The notes below the pieces were generated by a model that did no database searches, was not told where the DNA came from, and was given only the letters and a program-made list of their open reading frames with translations. Position numbers and translations under genes: made by a program. A DNA stretch of 64,000 nt, from positions 34,940,576-35,004,575 of the forward strand of contig OZ020593.1 of NCBI GenBank assembly GCA_963971535.1. Reading direction: 5' to 3'. Below are positions 47,335 to 56,814 of this stretch, one piece after another (position 1 is the stretch's first letter; the number at the start of each line of letters is the position of its first letter). The stretch comes from Notolepis coatsorum. Lineage: Eukaryota > Chordata > Actinopteri > Aulopiformes > Paralepididae.

Positions 47335-48394
47335 ACTATGTACTGTGCCGCCATATCTGAGCAAGCTGTAACTCACACAGACTAATAAACGTATAAGTTG
47401 GCCTGAGTGGAACAAGTTGGCTTTAAACATTTCCCAGACTAAATCCATTGTGTTTGGACTGACACGTGCTGACCAACAACCCTCAGCTAAAATTGACAAT
47501 TGGCAACACAAATACTGAACAAGTAAACACAATACAACTTCTGGGTATATCTATGGATAGCTCACTATCCTGCTTCAAACATATAAGCTATATAGTTGTA
47601 AAAATGGGAAGAGGAATCGGTGTTACTAGGTTATAAACGTTCTACTTTCATTACTCCTTCAATGATGAAATCAGTCTCACCTTTGTCTCACCTAGAATAC
47701 TGCCCTATTATCTGGTCATCAACATCAAAATCTGAGCTGAAAGAGTTGCAGGTTGCTCAGAATAAGGTGGCCCATCTGGCACTCCACTGTCCATATATGA
47801 ATATATGCATAGCAGCTTAGCATGGCTGAAGGTTGAACAGAATCTCTAATGCAACTGCGGACCATCATTGGTGATGGCGGCGGCCCGTCTGGCCTGGCTC
47901 AGCAGATACACATGACCTTTGGGCATGGTTACATGGTTACATGGTCACAGCACAAGGGGTGCAGCCGCTGGTCACATAATATTCCCAGCTTCAAGAACAC
48001 ATTTTCATAAATTTAGCGTCATGTATAGGTCAATAACACTCTGGAATTATCTGTCCAAAGATATAATTGCTATGGTTGATAATAAAATAACTTTCAAAAA
48101 GCTTACAAAGAAATATCTCACCAAAATAGGATTGGCGTACACCCTTGTGTTACTGTTATTCTACTAACCTCAAACTCTTTCATTTATTTATTTGTCTGCT
48201 TTCTTTAGTAGCACCTCATATCTGTGTATTTATTTCCTCTTCATATTTTTGGTTGGATGGGTTGTTGGTATTTACTGTACATATATATATATTTTATATA
48301 TGTATGCATTTGACTGTACTGTATTGTATTTCTATGTCAGGACCCCATGCTGACTAGAGGCCCACCTAGGTGCTACTAATGCTTAAATAAACAT

Positions 48395-49375
48395 TGTAGC
48401 TAAGGGGCTACACAACCCTGACTGTATTTAGATGTTTAGATTAGACCACTTTAATATTAATAGAAAACATACATAGCATATGAACACAGATCTCCTGTTA
48501 TTGCTTTAATATCAATGCCACAATGTCCGAGGTAACAATAGTTCCTATACTACGGGTACCCGACCGTTGGAGCTCTGAATGGAGTGGATTGGGACGAAGC
48601 ACGCAGAACAGGGAAAAGCAAGATGATGGATGGAGACGGTGGTCCTCTGGAGTTCCTACTTCCAGAGGGCTGCAGACACACTTAGGATAATCCGGTCGTC
48701 GCTGGGGAGGAAAGGGTCTCGTACGGACCGGTCCTTGTATTCCTAGCGCCCGATGGCAGAATTAATAGCTATTAGTCCAAACGCCCGTTGGCATGGTTGA
48801 TAGCTAGTTAGCCCTTGTTGCTAGGCTAACCCGCATGAAGTCTTCAATAAGTAGTTATATCCCGAACTTCGCTGGGTTCAACTATAAGTCTCTCCACGTT
48901 ACTTCACTTACACAAGTCACTATACTGTGCCAATAATGGCTCGACAATATTATGGTTGTTGTCAGAATGGAGGTAGGTGAATTCCAATGGTTGAAGGCAA
49001 TCACAGAGACAGAGTGTTTACTCTTGAACAGGTTCGACTTTAATAGTAAGAACACAGAGTAAATTCTAAGAGAGACAAGTGCTAAAAGCACAAGTGGAAA
49101 ATAAGGTAAATGGGAGCTTATTGGAGGTCCAGAGTAGAACCGTCCGCGTTATCTCCGAACGCAATTAGTGAAGACCTGACAATGAACAAGCAGAAGAGAG
49201 GTATGTTACATAGACACCAAATACCAACATTCCACACACACCCCCGTGACAGCCAATCAGGAACCACCCCTAAGTGACAGCACTAATTGACAGGGAAATG
49301 ACAGGTGACAAGCCCAGTGACATATGCCAGGAATGTGGGTGGTCACCGACCACAGTCGGTGTCCAGAACGTAACA
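48395..49375 (-). mobile_element. Putative BEL-type solo LTR
   Basis: The plus-strand left end TGTAGCTAAGGGGCTACACA aligns with TGTAACTGAGGGGTACAATT at 59268, and both continue with CTGACTGTATT. The right end GTAACA at 49370-49375 would be the TGTTAC start on the minus strand. No matching target duplication is visible (AACAT left, GGTTG right), so the boundaries are uncertain. Confidence 0.5.
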
Positions 49376-49534
49376 GGTTGTATCTAATTAGCCGTGCGGC
49401 TCTCTATAACGATACGTTGCCTTGCCGTCCTGTTTGCGTGTTGCTTTTTAACAGCGGAGGAGTGCAAGAATGTGACAATGTGACCATGTGACCGCGGCAG
49501 CGCGAGAGAGCGGCAGTGCGGAAATAGGCTGTCT
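49376..49534. other. Unassigned spacer
   Basis: No feature recognised. Confidence 0.4.
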
Positions 49535-49825
49535 ATTGCCATTCTCTAAGACAAACGCTAACCTTAACCAGCTCCTTAACAGCGCCTAAACTTAACCTTT
49601 CTAACCTTAACCAACTCCGAAACAATGCCTAACCTTAACCTTAACCATGCCTAACCTTAACCTTAACCATAGAAAGAATATTGCCATTCTCTAAGACAAA
49701 CTCTAACCTTAACCAGCTCCTTAACAGCGCCTAAACTTAACCTTTCTAACCTTAACCAACTCCGAAACAATGCCTAACCTTAACCTTAACCATGCCTAAC
49801 CTTAACCGGCAAAAGAATACACGTT
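49535..49825 (+). repeat. 145-bp tandem duplication of CCTTAACC-rich DNA
   Basis: Two copies start at 49535 and 49680 (ATTGCCATTCTCTAAGACAA). Each is rich in CTAACCTTAACC strings, which resemble but are not the vertebrate telomere repeat CCCTAA. Confidence 0.9.
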
Positions 49826-49840
49826 AAAAAAAAAAAAAAA

Positions 49841-49912
49841 TTATGGGATTCGAACTTGAAACCAACGGACCGCAGGACCGCCGCGCTGCCAGGTGAGCTA
49901 AGCTTCGAATGA
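49841..49912 (-). other. tRNA-like sequence followed by a T run
   Basis: On the minus strand: TTAGCTCACCTGGCAGCGCG (A-box region) and AAGTTCGAATCCC (B box), then within three bases a run of about 14 T, which would serve as a Pol III terminator. The anticodon stem does not fold well and no standard isotype fits, so it is a tRNA pseudogene or SINE relic. Confidence 0.6.
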
Positions 49913-50388
49913 GAATCATGGCGGTTTACGACTAAATAATGCCGCAAGCTCTGCCGCTCCGCTCTGCTGTTGCCGCGCCTGCCGCGGGGCGTGTCGCAGC
50001 CAATCAGGGAAAACGCGGAAGCATTCGGCGCACTCCTTCGCTGTTAATAAGCAATAGGCGTCCTGTTTACAACTGCGCCAAACGTTACTTCTCTCTCACT
50101 CTGTGTTACCTGTGGACTGAGCCTGTTCACCCACACAGATCAATGCGCTCTCTCTGGGCTTGCCTGGGCATGTTCTGAAACATGTCTACAGGGGGCGCGC
50201 GCTGGCGCCTATGGCGTTAAGAATGGGACATATACAAAAGGCGAATGATAAATACTGGCACGTAAAACAGATGACGTGAAGATATATATCTTATATATAT
50301 AAACAATATATAAGTTATACAAAATAATAAACGCAGACTTTCAGTGTTAATCTGGACCTTCAGAACAAACATATACATGCAATTTTGT
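49913..50388. other. Unassigned, no gene seen
   Basis: GC-rich at first, AT-rich later (TATATATC near 50283). No motif recognised. Confidence 0.45.
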
Positions 50389-50404
50389 AAGAGTGTGTTA
50401 TCGG

Positions 50405-50781
50405 TAGGCGGTCAGGTGGCGTAGCGGAGATTGCGTTCGTCACCAACGCCGGAGATGCTGGATTCGCGTGTTCGAATCCAGCTCCCGGCGTTGTCACCAG
50501 CTTGGCTGGCCGTTCACACTAATACAATTGGCAGTATTAGAGGGTGGTTAAGCTGGCGGGTGGGTCCTGGGCGTTGTGGACAGCGACCCCTACAGTTCGG
50601 TCGGGGCGCCTGCTCAGCGAGGTTAGGATCTGGAGAGAGGTAGTGCGGCCTCCCACACGTTACATTCTCCCAGTGAGAATCTGCGCGGCCAGGCTGGCCT
50701 GCCGGCTGAACAGTAGGGGAAAGTGCACAACAACCAGGAAGGGTGGGATTGGGAGAAAAATCGGAAAAAGAAGGGAAAAAA
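50405..50781 (+). mobile_element. tRNA-derived SINE with 16-bp target duplication
   Basis: A box TGGCGTAGCGGAGATTGCG, B box GTTCGAATCC, A-rich tail (GGAAAAAGAAGGGAAAAAAA). The perfect direct repeat AAGAGTGTGTTATCGG lies at 50389-50404 and 50782-50797. Shares its body with the SINE at 33283 (for example GGGCGTTGTGGACAGCGACC). Confidence 0.92.
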
Positions 50782-50797
50782 AAGAGTGTGTTATCGG

Positions 50798-51368
50798 CCC
50801 CAGTTAGTATAACTCCGAACCCACAGCAGTGTAGACGGTGGATATGGAATCCTTCATCTCTGTGCGTTGTGGACTTCCACCTGGAGTAGACTGCCATCTT
50901 AATGCTGGGCTGTCATTATGCAACTCAGGTCTCTCTCCATTTCCTCATCACACACCTATGAGAGACTCCGAAAAAAGGCATAGGCAGGTTTTCCCACAAT
51001 CAATCCCCACAGCTGTGCCCACTCATCCACCAGTGAGTCCATTATCACAGTCTTGGGCACACAGCCATGGCGAGAAAAACACAGGGTCATTCCATCAAGA
51101 GGGTGCATCCACAAAAAAAATATAGCATTCACAGTCCTTTACCATAGTCCATCTGGGATTGTCCGGGAGAGTCCAGTAATCAACCATAGTCTCTGGGGAA
51201 GAAGATAATCCACAGATTTATTTGCTTTTAATGTGAAATACAAATCCTTGTGGCGAGACCGGTACCGGTCCCAAAATGACATCACGTCATAAATCAATCT
51301 CTCCAGACTGTTTGACAAAAGTATCGTTTTATTTTTCAAACATATTCAAGTATAAACATCATAACCAT
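50798..51368. other. Unassigned, no gene seen
   Basis: No coding motif or RNA recognised. Confidence 0.45.
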
Positions 51369-51629
51369 GTCACAACTAGGGCTGCAACTAACGATTATTT
51401 TGGTAATCGACTAATCTGTCGATTATTTTTTTCGATTAGTCGACTAATCTAACGATTATTTTTGTCATTCGATTAGTCGACTAATCTAACGATTATTTTT
51501 GTCACACCCTCAATCTCTGCTTCCTGTGGGCATGGCTCCTTCTCCAATGCATGTTTTACCTCACATGCTCAAGTCTGCACACCTGTGAATGTCACCCTGT
51601 TGTCCAGTCCCTCTGCCTTAACAGTTAAC

Positions 51630-52255
51630 TTAAAGGATAACTCCACTATTTTGGGAAATTAGCTTATTTAACATCTTCCCTGGAGTTAGACAAGAAGATG
51701 CATACCTTTTTTGTCTCTGTGCGTGCATTTTAGCTTTGGGAATAGATGCTCCGTTAGCATAGCTTAGCTTCATCACTGGAAGTGAGGCAGGACAGTAGCC
51801 TTACAGTGCCTTACAGTGTATTGCAAGGTCTGACATTGACCAAACTTGATATGCATGACCTTGGTGGGCTCTAGGTCAACTCCTGAAAAGGGGGTCAATG
51901 TCAGACTTTGCAATCAAAAGTTAGGGGGCTAATAACCCTTGCCATAATTTCAGTGCGCCCCTAACTTTTGATTGCAAGGTCTGACATTGACCCCCTTTTC
52001 AGGAGTTGACCTAGAGCCCACCAAGGTCATGCATATCAAGTTTGGTCAATGTCAGACCTTGCAATACACTGTAAGGCACTGTAAGGCTACTGTCCTGCCT
52101 CACTTCCAGTGATGAAGCTAAGCTATGCTAACGGAGCATCTATTCCCAAAGCTAAAATGCACGCACAGAGACAAAAAAGGTATGCATCTTCTTGTCTAAC
52201 TCCAGGGAAGATGTTAAATAAGCTAATTTCCCAAAATAGTGGAGTTATCCTTTAA
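51630..52255. mobile_element. Fold-back element, 298-bp near-perfect arms
   Basis: From TTAAAGGATAACTCCACTAT to ATAGTGGAGTTATCCTTTAA the sequence reads as an inverted repeat: position x pairs with 103885-x along the arms without any indel. I noticed one mismatch (near 51907). The unpaired centre is about 30 bp (51928-51957). TTAA stands at both ends, which fits a TTAA-targeting MITE, but those bases are also part of the palindrome. No coding content. Confidence 0.93.
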
Positions 52256-52461
52256 CATAACATGATGATCCCATAGCAAATTAAAATAATGACTCATGAA
52301 ACATTTGAATTTGGATCTTAAGCAACTTTAAATCAAAATGTATTTGACCAATACAACAATCACTCATAACAAGATAAATAAATTAAATAATACAAATGAA
52401 AGTGGAAGTGTTTAACTAAAAAAAATATATAGCAGACTTCTTAGCTTAACATCCCAGGGAA

Positions 52462-52623
52462 CTAATGGGATAACTGGGGATGTTGTTTGCTCCTGACAAG
52501 AGTCTCAAAGTCTGGGGTGATGGTAGACAAAGCAACTCTGAGGTCATGCTCAATGTCCAATCTGTTCCTCTGCTTTGTCTTCAGCTGGACCAGAGCTGAG
52601 AAGCCACTTTCACAAAGATAGGT
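52462..52623 (-). pseudogene. hAT transposase C-terminal fragment
   Basis: The minus-strand frame of 53 codons reads TYLCESGFSALVQLKTKQRN then RLDIEHDLRVALSTITPDFE and ends in a TAG stop at 52462-52464. This is the conserved C-terminal dimerisation segment of hAT transposases of the ZBED5/SCAND3-like type (CESGFS...LKTKQRN RL...LR(V)AL). The DDE catalytic parts and the BED zinc finger are absent, so the protein cannot act. The frame itself is intact, which argues for a fairly recent deletion derivative. Confidence 0.85.
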
Positions 52624-52747
52624 AGTGCAAAAATTTTTTTTTTTTTTTTTTTTTAACGTTTTATTTTTATTAAATTTTTGTTAAACGACTAATGACGAGT
52701 TTTTAATGTCGATTATGTCGACTAATCGTTGCAGCCCTAGTCACAAC

Positions 52748-53270
52748 AGCAGTTATAATGTATATTATCATCAATACGTTAGTTTACCAATAGGTTAAAG
52801 TGTTATTAGATAGATTTTCGTTTTCGTTTAGCTGTTGTTTAGTTCGCGAAAGTCTACCATTTTGGAAAAATTGAACGTCAGGAATCTTTTTGCTGCCATT
52901 TTGAAGAGGACACTGAGAGCTTTCGATGAGCGTTGGAATTTTTTCGAACGACACTTCCCAAAGGCCTCTATGGGGTTTCAAGCTAATTACTTCTGTATGC
53001 ATTTTTTTTTTATATCTCTTATTACTCGGGATAATAAACCACAAAACGTAACATTATTGGCATATATTGCAGCGCAGTTCGTTTCTCTTCCCTATTTTTA
53101 GCATGTAGTGTTAAATAATTACTAAATTAAGACACAGCACATAGGCCACATAGCATACTCTAGTCTATACCACAGGAAACACATAAATAGGCCTACATTC
53201 CTCTACACAGCACACACACCCCCCCCCCCCCCCCCCCTCAACACACACATTGACTACACGCTGGACAGTG

Positions 53271-53317
<47 letters not shown>

Positions 53318-54414
53318 CCTTTGGTGAGAGATCTCACCAGATTAGCCAGATCAAATAATTCAACTCATTGTCACAAGATGCCACAAGTCACTAATATACG
53401 ACTAGCCAAGGGATTAAAGACCCCGGTCAACCACTGGTCAAAATACCACAGTCTCCATTAACCACAGATCATTATCGATAAAGACACACACACGCACATA
53501 TGTGCACATAAATGTGCGTACCACACACTCTATGCACGGCTGACATACAGGCTGACCAATACACAAGGCACACGACGTGCACTCAGGACGAAGACCACAT
53601 ACACACTGGACTATTGGGGGACCAATAAAAACACTAGGATAAGGGAGGAGGGGATCGTCACTTCTTCTCTGCTTTGACTTCGACGAGACTGCTGGACACT
53701 GACTGGATGGACGGACTGGACTGAGACAATGACTTGACTGCATTTTCTTTTATACACGACCGGCCGGTTGTACCAACTAGATTTCAATTGTACCTTGCTT
53801 ATTCACTTTTTATATTACTTTGCTTGTTAACTTTTTATAATAAATACCGTCAAAAGTGTTTCATCTCTTTTATCTTTAAATATCTTATTACAACTTTCAC
53901 GTTTCCGAGTTTAAAACGTGACAGTAGCAACAATTAGATTTGAAATTAGTTTCAAAATGGTGGCACCCTGGCAAAAATAAAAAAGCTACTGTACATACAG
54001 TAGATTTCATTATCTGTTCTTATGCACGCCTGGTGATACTAAATCCAAATTGAACTCGGGCATTTGAAATATAAGATTTGGCACAATCCATAAATGTGCG
54101 AATTGGCTATAATAAGGTAATTTATAAGCCTGCTATTCTATATTCTATAATAATATTTCAAATTGCATTGGTCCGGATGGGAGAATTCAGTACTGTATCT
54201 ACAAAACCTTCTGTTTAATCATCTTCCCTTTATTCATTTCCTTAGATCTCAAGAAGGTACTGAACGAGATCAGTGGCAGTTTTTCATGACTGGTCATTTT
54301 TAGCATGGTGTTATTCAGAGGTGCGTTCCTCATAATAACACTGATTGCACGCATGCTAATGACGCCACGTGCACACGCGCTCATGCGCATAAATGTTACC
54401 TCGTGCACATGTAT
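52748..54414. other. Unassigned; polyC and (CA)n tracts; possible LTR
   Basis: A C run lies at 53217-53238 and (CA)n at 53272-53311. The stretch 53104-53923 begins TGTAGTG, ends GTGACA and has AATAAATACC near 53840, which would suit an LTR, but no partner or target duplication was found, so I do not call it. Confidence 0.4.
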
Positions 54415-54545
54415 AATAATAAACTTTATTTGTATAGCCTTTCATACAGAAACTGCAGCTCAAAGTGCTTCACAACAGAAAAAAGACAGGCATAAAATGA
54501 GCACATAAAGTGCAGACATATAAAATCACAGTTTTTTACATTAGG
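54415..54545 (-). mobile_element. Antisense LINE tail
   Basis: ATAATAAACTTTATTTGTAT followed by AGCTCAAAGTGCTTCACA is the reversed 3' end of a very common fish LINE type (in the usual sense, AAAGTGCTT near the 3' end and a terminal AATAAAG). Non-coding. Confidence 0.6.
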
Positions 54546-54636
54546 ATCTAACATCCCAACAGGTCACCTTGTTTATGGTTTGATTCAGTTTTAAATAGAC
54601 AATAATAAAAAGCCATAACAAGCATCCGGCTTCAAC

Positions 54637-56814
54637 ATGGACGGTCGCATTTTACGTAGCTCCCGTAACCAACGCAACAGAGCAACAACAAAAAAGTACT
54701 TTGCGCATTTTCTACTTTCCCTCCTGTGGATTATGGATTTGTACCTGAATTCACAACTCAAGCAGCAACTCCAGACAGAAGTGGAGGGTAGCGAAAACGT
54801 AAAACAGCAGTCCCATTGCGACTTCTATTTGTTAACAGGCTCGGAGAGGAAACATCCAGCCTTCGGAGCCACGACCATCCACACAGTACTTACTGCAAAT
54901 CCGGAACGAAAGAAATTACCCCCGGCAGGCAAGTGTAATAAGAGATCAATGTTTTTATTATATCTGCTCATGTCGGGTGACATTCATCAGAACCCTGGTC
55001 CCGTAATGACACGGAACCAGAGACTACAGTCAAATCTGCTGACCCAAGAAGCAGCAGCCAGCACAACATATCAACGGCTACCCACACATACTGCGGCTAA
55101 CGACATGATCAACGGCAACATTCCTCCTCTGCCACCTCTGCAAAAGAACCCACGAGAGGCCACAGCGAGAGGGAAGGAACCGGGGTTCACAACCGAGGCG
55201 CCCAGCACGTCGCGGGGACAAAACAGCGAGGCATCGCTCCTCACACCGGCGCCGGAGATCAACAGCATCCACACAATTGACGCTTCAGCCAGCAGTTGCA
55301 CCAGCCGACCAGCAAGCGGCGACATACCCTCACAGAAGCCCCAGCGGACTCGGCGAGTGGCTAAAGGGAGAGCGGCGCGGAACATCAAGGTCACCAAGGA
55401 CCCGACGGTTAGCTTGGCTGGCCCCGCCAAGGCCGCCATGCCAGCTAGTCTACCCGGGCCGAGGCCAGGACAAAAGGCACCCCCCCTCCCCCACAATGGA
55501 GTACAATCAGACATATCTGTAATCAACCAGCCCCCCCCCCCACATCGCGGGCTTTCACACAAAGGAATACAGACTCCAGCAAAGGACAAAGCATCACCCC
55601 CTCCCCCCCTCCCCACCCACGGCACAAACAGCAACAACGCCCCCCCTCCCCCCACCACAGGACAGGACACAATTGAACAGAGTTACCTCAACTGTGACGA
55701 CGTCAATCTTATTACAAGCAAAAATGGACTTCACATATTTCATCTAAATACAAATAGCCTGAGACCTAAACTGGCTGAAATCAAACAGTTGTTTTTAAAC
55801 GGTAAGGCTAACATATTGTGTTTCACAGAAACAAAATTAGACTCATCTGTACAGGATCCAGAGATTGAAATTGAAAACTACTCAATAGTCAGGAGGGATA
55901 GGAACCAGTATGGAGGTGGCGTCTGTGTGTATATACACAAGGATACCAAATACATCAACCGTACTGACCTTAACCATGATGAAATTGAAACTGTTTGGAT
56001 TGAAATCTTATTAGACAGGGCGAAACCAGTACTAGTAGGCACAATCTATAGACCACCAGAACAGAGTGGCTTTTATGACACACTTGATGGGTGTTTAGCT
56101 GGGGTGGAGGGGGTAGAAAAAATTCTTATTGGGGACTGGAACACGGATATGCTGCGTAAATCAGCACCCGTCTTCAAGGCCTTCAGTAGATTTTCTGACC
56201 TGCACGGTTTCAGCCAGCTAATCACACAACCCACAAGGGTATGCGATTCGACACAAACCACCATTGACCTCATTTTGACCTCTGACAAGTCCATGATCTC
56301 CAGTAAAGGGGTGATAGCATGCGGGTTAAGTGATCATTATATGATTTTCTGTACCCGCAAAAAGCTAAAACAGAAGGCCGGCTGTCACAAAACAGTCACA
56401 TCTAGAGACCTCAAAACTTACTCTAGAGAGGCCTTTAACCTAGAACTGGGGAGCTTGGACTGGTCAGATGAGCTCAGTGGTACACAGGTTGAAGAAACAT
56501 GGCTTGGATTCAAAACCAAATTCACAGCAATACTCAACAACATGGCACCGATAAGAACCACCAGGGTTAAAAATCGCGCTGAGGCATGGATGCACACTGA
56601 AATACTGGCCGCTATGAAAACCAGAGACAAAAAATGCTCTGAACTTCATAAAAGTCAGACAAAGCTTTCCAAAAGCTCAAACAGTGAACTCCAAGCCCAC
56701 GTGGTTGAACTAAAAATCCAAAGAAACAGACTAAGAAATGACGTAAACATCATGATCAGAACCGCAAAAAGAAATTTCATCAACGACAAAACGGAGGAAA
56801 AGGTTGAAGGTTGA
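54637..56814 (+). CDS. L2/CR1-type LINE ORF: 2A-like motif plus APE endonuclease, RT lost
   Basis: This is a 725-residue open frame; its ATG has a good context (AACATGG). Residues 102-122 are hydrophobic and end in SGDIHQNPGP, a 2A-like motif. Residues 160-345 are Pro-rich. Residues 363-575 are an APE-type endonuclease with Asn371 (LNTNSLRPKL), Glu398 (FTETKLD), Asp500/Asn502 (GDWNTD) and the terminal SDH (565-567). The endonuclease nicks target DNA for target-primed reverse transcription. The linker to RT follows (NRLRNDVNIMIRTAKRNFI), but the frame stops at KVEG just where the RT should begin. The RT fingers and palm are deleted; the C-terminal part resumes in the next frame at 56804. It could make an endonuclease but no reverse transcriptase. 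Confidence 0.9.
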   Translation: MDGRILRSSRNQRNRATTKKYFAHFLLSLLWIMDLYLNSQLKQQLQTEVEGSENVKQQSHCDFYLLTGSERKHPAFGATTIHTVLTANPERKKLPPAGKCNKRSMFLLYLLMSGDIHQNPGPVMTRNQRLQSNLLTQEAAASTTYQRLPTHTAANDMINGNIPPLPPLQKNPREATARGKEPGFTTEAPSTSRGQNSEASLLTPAPEINSIHTIDASASSCTSRPASGDIPSQKPQRTRRVAKGRAARNIKVTKDPTVSLAGPAKAAMPASLPGPRPGQKAPPLPHNGVQSDISVINQPPPPHRGLSHKGIQTPAKDKASPPPPLPTHGTNSNNAPPPPTTGQDTIEQSYLNCDDVNLITSKNGLHIFHLNTNSLRPKLAEIKQLFLNGKANILCFTETKLDSSVQDPEIEIENYSIVRRDRNQYGGGVCVYIHKDTKYINRTDLNHDEIETVWIEILLDRAKPVLVGTIYRPPEQSGFYDTLDGCLAGVEGVEKILIGDWNTDMLRKSAPVFKAFSRFSDLHGFSQLITQPTRVCDSTQTTIDLILTSDKSMISSKGVIACGLSDHYMIFCTRKKLKQKAGCHKTVTSRDLKTYSREAFNLELGSLDWSDELSGTQVEETWLGFKTKFTAILNNMAPIRTTRVKNRAEAWMHTEILAAMKTRDKKCSELHKSQTKLSKSSNSELQAHVVELKIQRNRLRNDVNIMIRTAKRNFINDKTEEKVEG
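54976..55002 (+). other. 2A-like ribosome-skipping motif (GDIHQNPGP)
   Basis: Residues 114-122 of the LINE ORF, preceded by a Leu-rich stretch (MFLLYLLMS), as in 2A-like sequences known from N-termini of APE-type LINEs. The core NPGP is intact. The usual DxExNPGP has His here in place of Glu (DIHQNPGP), so activity may be reduced. If active, it would release a 121-residue N-terminal peptide. Confidence 0.7.

Larger units (their letters stand above)
43914..48394 (+). mobile_element. Old L2-type LINE broken by three later insertions
   Basis: LINE ORF2 pieces occur in the correct order. 43914-44370 reads MDNLDSTMLKLVANY and [13 protein letters not shown] (RT motif A). 46002-46036 reads KLQCYGF. 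46448-46645 reads YLTERKQKVIFNG and, after a one-base loss, PQGSCLGPLLYSFTNDLP (motif B) and IMYAHNTT (motif C). 47335-48167 reads YPIIW, TLWNYLSKDI and the C-terminus, and a 3' UTR with AATAAA runs to 48394. Motif C is YAHN in place of YADD, losing both catalytic Asp. The gaps are a Rex1-like LINE (44371-46001), an antisense LINE tail (46037-46447) and a solo LTR (46646-47334). Confidence 0.82.
51377..52739 (-). mobile_element. Internally deleted hAT element with 8-bp target duplication
   Basis: The ends TAGGGCTGCAACTAACGATT and TAATCGTTGCAGCCCTA are inverted repeats. GTCACAAC flanks it exactly at 51369-51376 and 52740-52747. The element keeps only the C-terminus of its transposase (52462-52623, minus strand) and has a fold-back element inserted (51630-52255). 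A T run at 52636-52654 lies near the 5' side. Confidence 0.94.

Noticed and set aside
49535-49825. Interstitial telomere repeats
   Set aside because: Units are CTAACCTTAACC mixtures, not runs of the vertebrate CCCTAA hexamer.
53104-53923. LTR bounded by TGTAGTG and GTGACA
   Set aside because: No flanking duplication, no partner LTR and no primer-binding site that I could confirm.
55071-55670. Minus-strand 199-codon frame
   Set aside because: It is the shadow of the Pro-rich region of the LINE endonuclease ORF on the other strand; Gly-rich composition, no motif.
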